From positions 28,365 to 92,364 of the forward strand of contig CALWLW010000014.1 of the NCBI GenBank assembly GCA_944381625.1: 64,000 bases of DNA. Reading direction: 5' to 3'. Below are positions 26,363-33,724 of this stretch, in pieces. The notes beneath the pieces were generated by a model. It was given only the letters and a program-made list of their open reading frames with translations. It ran no database searches and was not told where the DNA came from. The stretch is from an uncultured Lachnoclostridium sp. (lineage in GTDB: Bacteria; Bacillota; Clostridia; Lachnospirales; Lachnospiraceae). The position numbers were made by a program, and so were the translations under genes. Each line of letters starts with the position of its first letter. Position 1 is the stretch's first letter.

Positions 26363-26391
26363 TTGACATTTTTCTCTTACAGATGTAAGAT
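26363..26391 (+). promoter_or_regulatory. Promoter with overlapping BlaI-type operator (PBP/beta-lactamase operon)
   Basis: TTGACA (26363-26368), a 17-base spacer and TAAGAT (26386-26391) form a near-consensus promoter. The palindrome TCTTACAGATGTAAGA (26375-26390) covers the -10 region and has the TTACA/TGTAA half-sites recognised by BlaI/MecI repressors. A second copy lies downstream at 26469 and a third before blaI, so this operon is probably repressed by the BlaI in this window. Confidence 0.85.
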
Positions 26392-26468
26392 TTTGAGACA
26401 GGAGAAATGGGAACAGGGCGCATCCGCCCGGCTCATTTCATGAAAATAAATTTTTTTAGCCTTAAATC

Positions 26469-26480
26469 TTACAAATGTAA
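26469..26480. promoter_or_regulatory. Second BlaI-type operator
   Basis: TTACAAATGTAA, a near-perfect palindrome with the BlaI half-sites, lies 18 bp before the PBP start and just before its AGGAG ribosome site. Binding here would block elongation or cooperate with the operator at 26375. Confidence 0.75.
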
Positions 26481-26498
26481 TAGATAGGAGAACAACAA

Positions 26499-29258
26499 AT
26501 GGATAAAGACCGGAATATAAGGATCTGTATACTGGCTGTTTTGGTGGTGCTGGTATTTGCCGGGCTTTTGTACCGCCTGTGGATGCTGCAGATTGTAAAC
26601 GGAAAAATGTATGCGCAGCAGTCCCAGGAGAAGATGGTAAAGGTAATACGGGAGCCCGGTTTCCGGGGAAATATCTATGACCGCAAAGGGCGGCCGCTGG
26701 CTTACAACCGGCTGGTGGACACTGTGATCATGACGGACAGCGGTGATTATGAAAATGAGCGGGAACGCCAGCTTGCGCTGAACAGTACCATTTATCGGCT
26801 GCTCCAGGTATTTGCCCGGAATGGGGAGCAGGTAAATACGGATCTGGAGATCGTGACGGAGGAAGGCGGAGGCTATGCCTACTCGGTGTCGGGAACGGCC
26901 CTGGAGCGGTTCAAAGCGGATATCTTCGGGATGGCGGATCCAAAGGACATGACAGAGGAGCAGAAAAATATGACCGCGGAAGGGATGGTACAGTTCCTGT
27001 CAGGGAACAGCCGGTACGGTCTCTACGGGAGCGGAACGGACGCGTATACAGGGGAGGAGCTGCGGGCATATGGACTGCCAGGGCATTATACCCAGGAGGA
27101 AACCTTACAGATCCTGGGAATCCGCCGGATGCTGGCGGAGCATGCTTACCGGAAATATGTGCCGGTCGTTCTGGCGAAAGATGTATCGGAAGAAACAAAG
27201 GCGCACATATTGGAAAACGCGGATATATTGCCGGGGGTCAGCGTCAGCCAGGACTGGGAACGCGTCTACAGCGGCGGAGAAGCCCTCTCTCATATTCTGG
27301 GCTATGTGGGCGTCATATCGGAAGAGGAACTGGAAGAATACAGCGGCTCTGACAAGGACTATACCTCCAGTTCGGTGGTAGGCAAAGCGGGCATGGAACA
27401 GTATCTGGAAGAGCGGCTGCAGGGAACCGACGGGGAAAAGGAGATCTATGTAAACAATATGGGGGAGATCCTGGAGGAAGGGGCGGTGGTGAGGGAGGCC
27501 GTGAACGGAGAAGACGTATATCTTACCATCGATATGGAACTGCAGAAGACCGTATATGAGATTCTGGAGCAGAGAGTGGCGCAGATCCTGGCGGATCATC
27601 TGATGGATGGGAAAATTTTTGACAAAGGGCAGATTGCAGATACCACAGATATTCGCATTCCCGTTTACGACGTCTATATCGCCTTATTTGAAAACGGCGT
27701 GATCCGTACGGATCATCTGTATGACTCCGACGCCACGGAACTGGAGCGGCAGACGGCCAGGATCTGGGAAGAGGAGCAGCAGATCGTTCTGGGAAAGCTG
27801 GAAAAGGAACTGTTGGAAGGCAATACGCCTTACCGGGAACTGTCCAAAGAACTGCAGGAGGTGTTTTCTCATATCGTCAATCAATATGGTTATCTGGATC
27901 TGGAGGCCATGGAAGAAGCGGGCGAAAAACAGTGGGAAGACGCAGGAGAGCTGAGCCTGCGGGAATATTTGATGTACGCGGCGGAGCAGGGCTGGCTTAA
28001 GCCGGGGGAAACGAAAACGGGACAGGTTTATTATACGGTTGAGGAAATCTATGGGGCTGCGGCAGAACAGATCCTGGAACGCGCACAGACCGACGGGACG
28101 CTTCACAGTTTACTGTTCCGCTATCTGATCCTGGAGGACCGGATCACGGGAAGAGATGTATGCAGACTTTTGTACGACCAGGGACTTTTGGACAGAGGGG
28201 ATGAGGATTATGAGAGCCTGGCGGCAGGAAAAACCCATCCGTTTGCTTTTGTGAAAAAGAAAATTTTGTCAGGAGAGATTTCTCCGGCCTGGCTGGCGCT
28301 GGACCCCTGTTCCGCCTCGGCCGTGGTGGTGGAGCAGGAGACGAATCAGGTGCTGGCCTGTGTGTCCTACCCCGGCTATGACAATAGCCGGCTGGCCAAT
28401 CAGCTGGACGGGGACTATTACAACAGATTGTTAAACGACCAGTCGCTGCCCCTTTATAACCGGGCGACCCAGCAGCTGACCGCGCCGGGCTCCACCCTGA
28501 AACCTCTCACGGTCATCGCAGGACTGCAGGAAGGCGTAATCACCGCGGACAGCTCTGTGTTCTGCGACGGGGTGTTTGACAAGGTGACGCCTTCGCTTAA
28601 GTGCTGGAATCACTCCGGCCACGGAAATGTGGTCGATGCGCCCACGGCGCTGCAGTTTTCCTGTAACGACTATTTATGCGAGATTTCCTATCGTCTGGGA
28701 ACGGCGTCCCAGGAAGTCTATGACGACCAGGCGGCGCTTAACTGTCTGAGAACTTATGCGGAACTGTTCCGTCTGAATGAAAAATCGGGAATCGAGATCC
28801 ATGAATCGGAGCCCCATGTGACGGACGCATACGGTATCCCGTCCGCCATCGGACAGGGAACCCACAATTTTACAACGGTTCAGCTGGCGCGGTATGTGAA
28901 TGCCATCGCCTCAAGGGGAAATATCGCTCCGCTGACCCTGCTGAAAGAAGGAGATAAGGGAGAAGCCCGGGAGAGGATCGATCTTCCGGACGCCGTCTGG
29001 GATACGGTTCAGGCGGGAATGCGTCAGTTTGCGGGAGCCAACGCGGTTCTGAAGGATATGGAGCCGGAAGCGGCGGGAAAGACCGGTACGGCCCAGGAAT
29101 CCAGATACCGGCCGGACCACGCCCTGTTCGCAGGCTATGCGCCCGCCGCGGATCCGCAGATCACCGTCGTGGTTCGGATTGCCAACGGATACAGTTCGTC
29201 CAATGCGACCATAGCTGCAAAAGGTATTTTTGATTATTATTTTGGAATGGAGGAATAA
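26499..29258 (+). CDS. Class B penicillin-binding protein with a large insertion
   Basis: About 919 residues: an N-terminal membrane anchor (about 9-30), a dimerisation domain (GNIYDRKGRPLA) and a transpeptidase domain. The active-site serine is S665 in APGSTLKP, the second motif is S721-C-N and the third is K861-T-G. These form peptidoglycan cross-links outside the membrane. Class B enzymes usually have 550-750 residues; here about 235 extra residues, mostly helical and acidic, separate LTIDMELQ (about 345) from the start of the catalytic core (about 604). The gene is under BlaI-type operators, so it may be a beta-lactam-inducible, low-affinity PBP. It is followed four bases later by a class D beta-lactamase. 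Confidence 0.92.
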   Translation: MDKDRNIRICILAVLVVLVFAGLLYRLWMLQIVNGKMYAQQSQEKMVKVIREPGFRGNIYDRKGRPLAYNRLVDTVIMTDSGDYENERERQLALNSTIYRLLQVFARNGEQVNTDLEIVTEEGGGYAYSVSGTALERFKADIFGMADPKDMTEEQKNMTAEGMVQFLSGNSRYGLYGSGTDAYTGEELRAYGLPGHYTQEETLQILGIRRMLAEHAYRKYVPVVLAKDVSEETKAHILENADILPGVSVSQDWERVYSGGEALSHILGYVGVISEEELEEYSGSDKDYTSSSVVGKAGMEQYLEERLQGTDGEKEIYVNNMGEILEEGAVVREAVNGEDVYLTIDMELQKTVYEILEQRVAQILADHLMDGKIFDKGQIADTTDIRIPVYDVYIALFENGVIRTDHLYDSDATELERQTARIWEEEQQIVLGKLEKELLEGNTPYRELSKELQEVFSHIVNQYGYLDLEAMEEAGEKQWEDAGELSLREYLMYAAEQGWLKPGETKTGQVYYTVEEIYGAAAEQILERAQTDGTLHSLLFRYLILEDRITGRDVCRLLYDQGLLDRGDEDYESLAAGKTHPFAFVKKKILSGEISPAWLALDPCSASAVVVEQETNQVLACVSYPGYDNSRLANQLDGDYYNRLLNDQSLPLYNRATQQLTAPGSTLKPLTVIAGLQEGVITADSSVFCDGVFDKVTPSLKCWNHSGHGNVVDAPTALQFSCNDYLCEISYRLGTASQEVYDDQAALNCLRTYAELFRLNEKSGIEIHESEPHVTDAYGIPSAIGQGTHNFTTVQLARYVNAIASRGNIAPLTLLKEGDKGEARERIDLPDAVWDTVQAGMRQFAGANAVLKDMEPEAAGKTGTAQESRYRPDHALFAGYAPAADPQITVVVRIANGYSSSNATIAAKGIFDYYFGMEE

Positions 29259-29261
29259 GCG

Positions 29262-30290
29262 TTGAAAAGAAGGAGAAGGAAACAGAGACAGAGATGGCAC
29301 CGTACCGTTTGCCTTATTTTGGGAATGGTCGCGTGCGCAGGAGTCCTGCTCATGGCAGGATGGGTGAAAAATATGGAGAGAGGTTCCATAACCGGGGAGG
29401 AACCGCAGGCAGCTCAGATTCCGGCGGGTGAGACCCAGGCGAAACCACAGGCATCGGCGGCTTCCGGGGAAGAAAAGCCGCAGGGACTGCCATCGACCGC
29501 CGAAGGAAACGCAGAGATCCAGACCGAGACCGCGGACTGGTCTTCGTATTTTGATGGCAAAAACGGCGCGGCGGTGATCTATGACAGCGCAAAGAACCGC
29601 TGTATCATCTATAATGAAGAATTGGCGAACACCAGGAGATCCCCATGCTCTACCTTTAAGATCGTCTCTTCTTTGATTGCGCTGGAACAGGGGATGATCG
29701 TACCGGAAGATTCTGTGCGCGCCTGGAGCGGGGAAACATTCTGGAACGGGGACTGGAACCGGGATATTGGATTTGACGACGCATTTCGGACTTCCTGCGT
29801 CTGGTATTTCCGGGAAGTGGTGGACGACATCGGGGAAGCAAGGATGCAGGAGGCACTGGAGCAGTTGAACTATGGGAACTGCGATATTTCCGACTGGGAG
29901 GGCAGGCAGAACACCAACAATCAGAATCCTGTGCTGACAGGCTTCTGGATAGAGTCGTCCCTGAAAATTTCCCCAAAAGAGCAGACAGAAGTCCTGGAAC
30001 GGATTTTCGGGGAGGACAGCGTATATTCGGAGGAAACGGTCAATCATTTGAAACAGGTCATGTTCCAGCCTGAAGAGGATGGCGCACAGGCGGCCGTTTA
30101 CGGGAAGACGGGAATGGGAAAGGCCCAGGGGGTAACGGTGGACGCATGGTTTGCCGGATTCGCGGAGCAGGCGGAAGACAACATCTATTTCTGCGTGTAT
30201 CTGGGCGAAACGGAAGGAGAGGATATTTCCAGCACCGCGGCGAAAAATATTGCAGTTTCGCTGGTAATGGATTATTGTAAAAACAGATGA
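29262..30290 (+). CDS. Class D beta-lactamase (membrane-anchored)
   Basis: About 342 residues starting at TTG 29262, with GGAGG nine bases upstream. A very basic N-terminus precedes one hydrophobic segment (about 16-34) and a linker rich in Gln, Glu and Ala. The catalytic domain has S130-T-F-K (nucleophile and carbamylated lysine), S178-C-V, Y204-G-N and K282-T-G, all class D hallmarks. WIESSLKISPKEQ matches the conserved segment also found in the BlaR1 sensor encoded at 33725, so the two are paralogues. Cotranscription with a PBP under BlaI control supports a resistance role. A non-hydrolytic penicillin sensor remains possible. Confidence 0.87.
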   Translation: MKRRRRKQRQRWHRTVCLILGMVACAGVLLMAGWVKNMERGSITGEEPQAAQIPAGETQAKPQASAASGEEKPQGLPSTAEGNAEIQTETADWSSYFDGKNGAAVIYDSAKNRCIIYNEELANTRRSPCSTFKIVSSLIALEQGMIVPEDSVRAWSGETFWNGDWNRDIGFDDAFRTSCVWYFREVVDDIGEARMQEALEQLNYGNCDISDWEGRQNTNNQNPVLTGFWIESSLKISPKEQTEVLERIFGEDSVYSEETVNHLKQVMFQPEEDGAQAAVYGKTGMGKAQGVTVDAWFAGFAEQAEDNIYFCVYLGETEGEDISSTAAKNIAVSLVMDYCKNR

Positions 30291-30350
30291 GCGGATGGGG
30301 CTGCCCGCCGCACTCCAGAATAGACTGCGCCGGGGCATAAGGAGCAAAAC

Positions 30351-31244
30351 ATGCATTTTGTAAAAGCAAAGGGGATTCTCTCTCCGCAAAACGGAATGAA
30401 TCTGTACAGGGGCTGTTCCCACGGATGTATCTACTGTGATTCCAGAAGCAAGTGCTATCATATGGATCACGCGTTCGAAGATATCGAAGTCAAAGAAAAC
30501 GCCGTGGAACTGCTGGCCTGCGCGCTGACGCGCAAACGGAAAAAATGCATGATCGGCACAGGGGCCATGACGGACCCGTATATTCCTCTGGAAATGGAGA
30601 TGGGGAATGTGAGAAAGGTTCTGGAACTGATATACGAAAAAGGCTTCGGTTTCACGGTGATCACAAAATCCAGCCGGATCCTGAGAGACCTGGATCTGCT
30701 GCAGAAAATCAACGAGAAAACCAAATGCGTCGTCCAGATGACGCTGACCACTTATGATGAAGCGCTGTGCAGGAAGCTGGAACCCCATGTGAGTACGACC
30801 CATGAGCGGTTCCAGACGCTGAAAACGTTGAGGGACGCAGGGATCCCCACCGTCGTATGGCTTTCCCCGATCCTTCCGTTCATCAACGATACGCAGGACA
30901 ATATCTCCGGCATTCTGGATATGTGCATGGAAGCGGAAGTCCGCGGCGTGATCTGTTTTGGGATGGGCCTGACGCTCCGGGAAGGAAACCGGGAATATTT
31001 TTACAGCCAGTTGGACCGGCTATTCCCCGGCCTGAAGGAAAAATACATCCGTCTCTACGGAAACCGGTATATGATTGAAAGTCCCCGCGGTGAAAGCCTG
31101 ATGCGGCTTTTTCATCAGATCTGCGGACAGAACGGAATCATGCACGATAACGACCAGATATTCCAGTATCTGCACGAATTTGAGGAGAAAGGACAGGCGG
31201 AACAGCTAAGTATCTGGGATTGGATGGGGGAATATCATATATAA
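30351..31244 (+). CDS. SplB-like radical SAM protein
   Basis: About 297 residues, beginning with KGILSPQNGMNLYRGCSHGC; the cluster cysteines are C22, C26 and C29 (CX3CX2C). This pattern marks the Rv2578c/SplB-like group, related to spore photoproduct lyase but lacking proof of DNA repair. AAGGAG stands seven bases before the ATG. It follows the beta-lactamase by 60 bases on the same strand with no terminator seen between, so it may belong to the BlaI-controlled transcript. Its 3' end overlaps a convergent gene by 39 bases. Confidence 0.85.
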   Translation: MHFVKAKGILSPQNGMNLYRGCSHGCIYCDSRSKCYHMDHAFEDIEVKENAVELLACALTRKRKKCMIGTGAMTDPYIPLEMEMGNVRKVLELIYEKGFGFTVITKSSRILRDLDLLQKINEKTKCVVQMTLTTYDEALCRKLEPHVSTTHERFQTLKTLRDAGIPTVVWLSPILPFINDTQDNISGILDMCMEAEVRGVICFGMGLTLREGNREYFYSQLDRLFPGLKEKYIRLYGNRYMIESPRGESLMRLFHQICGQNGIMHDNDQIFQYLHEFEEKGQAEQLSIWDWMGEYHI

Positions 31245-31628
31245 GCAGGCCAATCCAACAATCCCTATTGCAATTTGAACGAAAATTATAATGTCATGCC
31301 ACGAATGTGGGAAATAGCCATCCAATATACGAAAGAGGCATGACGGTAATCGGATCAAAATCTGCATAAAGAAAGCAACGGCCGCGAGAATACTGTTTTT
31401 GCGCCACAGCGCGATTCCCAGCAAGACAAATACAACAACAGACAAAATGCAATATATGAGAGAAAAAAACCATGCAAACAGTGCCGCAAACCCGGCAAAA
31501 GACATACCCTGATAACACTCATCTGCAAACTGCGCTGTTCCTATAAAGGACAAAAAGAGTATTAGAAAATCAATCATGAGAAATAATTTGAATGCTTTTC
31601 CAAGTGCCTTGAAATTGCGTGTACCCAT
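31206..31628 (-). CDS. Four-helix membrane protein, unknown function
   Basis: About 140 residues from the start at 31628, chosen because GGAGGTGAACAGC precedes it. Four hydrophobic segments are visible (about residues 13-32, 42-72, 75-95 and 112-135), with few charges. No family was recognised. It faces the radical SAM gene and overlaps its end. Codon use is more AT-rich than the genes to its left, as for the next three genes, suggesting a common foreign origin. Confidence 0.6.
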   Translation of the reverse strand: MGTRNFKALGKAFKLFLMIDFLILFLSFIGTAQFADECYQGMSFAGFAALFAWFFSLIYCILSVVVFVLLGIALWRKNSILAAVAFFMQILIRLPSCLFRILDGYFPHSWHDIIIFVQIAIGIVGLACLYMIFPHPIPDT

Positions 31629-31832
31629 GCTGTTCACCTCCATCAATCATCTGCCCGGACGGTTTATCCAATTCACAAAAAGAACCATCTGATTTTTTCA
31701 TGCAAAACCAGCCAATATCGTACTCTGCTTTTTATTCGCTGGCTGGACACTTTGTCCCATGGCTGGCGGCTGGCGGCATCCACGGCGTAAGCCGCGCAAG
31801 GGGTTCAGTCCCTTGGACGGAGCGCTCTTCTT

Positions 31833-32831
31833 TTAGAAGGGATTTTGTCCATTGTACTGTGGTCTCTGTAACCGAAAGGAAATCCCCAATGCTGTATGGA
31901 TTGTTTCCAATTCTGCTTGGCTTAGGCTGGAAAGACTAATTAGCGCCATAATTTCCCATCCGCCGTCCCAGATCAATAGTTTTTCTCGATCTTTGGATAT
32001 ATAAGCCATCAATATGCCGCCATAAGCCTCTTCACGAAAATCGAGTAAGTCTGTATGTTCTGATAGTGGATCGAACAAAAGGCATATCCTGTCTTTCTGC
32101 TCTGGCGGTATCTGCGTATAATACAGTTCCGAGGTGCTGAAATAAGTTCCGGGAAATGGGTCATCTGTCAAAGCATCCATTTCAGCACGCTCACAAATGG
32201 TGTGGAGGACTAAAAACAGACAATAGGCGTCCAAGCAGTGATTCCATCTTTGAGCATCGTCCAGCTTTTGGATGTTCAGAGGCATCCCGCCGTTCTTCTC
32301 CCAATACCGTGCGTGCCGCTGAAGCAAGTTTTCCAGTTCTTGTAAATCGCCGTCTTTTTTCCAATTCTCCAGCTCATCCTCAAACACATATCCATCGTCC
32401 TCCGCGTCATTTTCCATCCATTCGTACAGAGCGTTGGGATTATCATCTTTATAAATCCCCCAAATGGTGTCTGTCTCCGGTGAAATGAAAAAGCCCAAGT
32501 ATCCATGATCCCATCGCAACAATTCCAGTGGGCGCAGGTAAAAGTAACGCATTAGCAGATCGGATGCCTGCAAATAAACCTCGCGAATGGGTGCGGGCAG
32601 TGGAGTACCGAGTCTTTTTTCAGCTTGCAAAACTTCCTCTTCTGTATAGCACCGATTTCCTATATAGCTCCAACTCCCCTTCTTCTCAGAATCCGGTCGA
32701 ATAAAGGGTCTTAAAAAGGCCAGCTCTTTTTTAATAGAATGCATCGTTGTGAGTGGCGACGATGATCTGGGACCCTGCTCGTCAAATTCAATTATAGTCA
32801 TTTTCTGGCTTTTCTTCGATCCTGTTTTCAT
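31833..32831 (-). CDS. SMI1/KNR4 (SUKH)-type protein
   Basis: About 332 residues from 32831, where GGAGCGGAGAAG precedes the ATG; the frame is open to 32930 but without a ribosome site. The SUKH signature is seen near residues 60-85 (EVLQAEKRLGTPLPAPIREV), followed by aromatic-rich strands (LELLRWDHGYLGFF, VWGIY-like) and acidic helices. SUKH proteins often serve as immunity proteins against nuclease or deaminase toxins, but this one is longer than most and no toxin gene is adjacent. It lies downstream of an XRE repressor in an operon with a strong regulated promoter. Confidence 0.7.
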   Translation of the reverse strand: MKTGSKKSQKMTIIEFDEQGPRSSSPLTTMHSIKKELAFLRPFIRPDSEKKGSWSYIGNRCYTEEEVLQAEKRLGTPLPAPIREVYLQASDLLMRYFYLRPLELLRWDHGYLGFFISPETDTIWGIYKDDNPNALYEWMENDAEDDGYVFEDELENWKKDGDLQELENLLQRHARYWEKNGGMPLNIQKLDDAQRWNHCLDAYCLFLVLHTICERAEMDALTDDPFPGTYFSTSELYYTQIPPEQKDRICLLFDPLSEHTDLLDFREEAYGGILMAYISKDREKLLIWDGGWEIMALISLSSLSQAELETIHTALGISFRLQRPQYNGQNPF

Positions 32832-32916
32832 CTTCTCCGCTCCGTTCCTCTGATTTCTATCCCCCTTGACGTGGTGGTGCAGATAGGCGATCCGCTTATG
32901 TACCGCGCTGGCGTCC

Positions 32917-33126
32917 CTATTTTTTATCATCTACAAATTCAAACAATTCTTCGACAGTCACATGAAATACTTTCGCTATATCCATAGCTAACTTCAAGGA
33001 AGGATTATATCTGCCATTTTCAAGGTGGACAATGGTTTCTCTCCTTGCACCAACCATCTCAGCGAGTTCACTTTGCTTATATCCTGCCTTCTCCCGATAT
33101 TCTTTGATTTTGGTAATGAGAGCCAT
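32917..33126 (-). CDS. XRE-family transcriptional regulator (Cro/CI-like)
   Basis: A 69-residue protein consisting of one helix-turn-helix domain: KIKEYREKAGYKQSELAEMVGARRETI, then HLENGRYNPSLKLAMDIAKVF and VEELFEF. This is the compact YozG/plasmid-type repressor form. It begins two bases after the membrane-protein gene ends, and such pairs of small membrane protein plus XRE regulator are common in Firmicutes. The likely operator is the inverted repeat at 33561-33599 in the operon promoter, so autoregulation is expected. Confidence 0.9.
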   Translation of the reverse strand: MALITKIKEYREKAGYKQSELAEMVGARRETIVHLENGRYNPSLKLAMDIAKVFHVTVEELFEFVDDKK

Positions 33127-33127
33127 A

Positions 33128-33544
33128 TTATATCCCCTTATTGTCCATAACTACAAACATTACTGTTCGAATAATTGATAACATCAAAATGGACAAAACA
33201 ATGGCCCATCCAATCGTTCCTGTACTGACAGCATTTATATGACCGAGAATCGCGGCCCCAAAAGCGACTACGACCATTGCGCCAATCAAAAGTTTCAAGC
33301 AAATTGCGTCGCACCGTTTCAGGTTTTGTTCTGCCATTTCGTCGATACCTTCTTTTTTATACTTGGAAATTCGGATCATTTGTACAACAAAGAAGGAAAA
33401 GAGAAAGATGGCAAGTACATATTGCGCCGTTTCATACCAGCCTTTCCAATCCGTTCTTGCCCACATCCAATAGTAGGATGTGAGGATGATGGCATAGACA
33501 ATTTTAGTTCCGACAATTTCTTTTAAGGATACTTTCTTATTCAT
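33128..33544 (-). CDS. Small membrane protein partnered with the XRE regulator
   Basis: About 138 residues with four predicted membrane segments (about 12-30, 40-58, 82-104 and 110-132) and a charged cytosolic loop (KYKKEGIDEMAEQNLKRCD) in the middle. GGGAG stands ten bases before the start. No enzymatic motif is visible. In analogous gene pairs the membrane protein may signal to, or sequester, the small XRE repressor; here that is inference from arrangement. Confidence 0.75.
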   Translation of the reverse strand: MNKKVSLKEIVGTKIVYAIILTSYYWMWARTDWKGWYETAQYVLAIFLFSFFVVQMIRISKYKKEGIDEMAEQNLKRCDAICLKLLIGAMVVVAFGAAILGHINAVSTGTIGWAIVLSILMLSIIRTVMFVVMDNKGI

Positions 33545-33560
33545 GTCGTGTTTCTCCCGT

Positions 33561-33618
33561 GTGATATATTTCGCACTTGCGATGTTATAAATATATCACT
33601 CATACAGGCAGATGTCAA
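33561..33618 (-). promoter_or_regulatory. Promoter with perfect 11-bp inverted-repeat operator
   Basis: On the minus strand TTGACA (33618-33613), 17 bases, then TATATT (33595-33590) give a near-ideal promoter. An exact inverted repeat, GTGATATATTT/AAATATATCAC, has arms at 33561-33571 and 33589-33599 and overlaps the -10 element. A smaller palindrome, TCGCA-CT-TGCGA, lies between the arms. It drives the membrane protein-XRE-SUKH operon, and the encoded XRE protein is the natural candidate repressor. Confidence 0.85.
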
Positions 33619-33635
33619 CAGAAAATGTGAAATAT

Positions 33636-33720
33636 TTTTAACTTTCATGACGTCTTTAGGGACTATGACTTGACCTTTTGCCATAACTTTTGCACTATCT
33701 ACGAACGTTTTTGGTAATAT
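33636..33720 (-). pseudogene. Relic of an AbrB-type antitoxin gene
   Basis: The minus strand encodes about 28 codons, LPKTFVDSAKVMAKGQV followed by IVPKDVMKV, closely resembling the swapped-hairpin N-terminus of AbrB/MazE-like antitoxins (SAKVMAKGQVTIPKDV). The start codon is missing (ATA where an ATG is expected) and the frame then runs into the XRE promoter without the rest of the domain. No toxin remains nearby. It marks a recombination joint between the blaR1 end and the XRE operon. Confidence 0.5.
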
Positions 33721-33724
33721 GATT

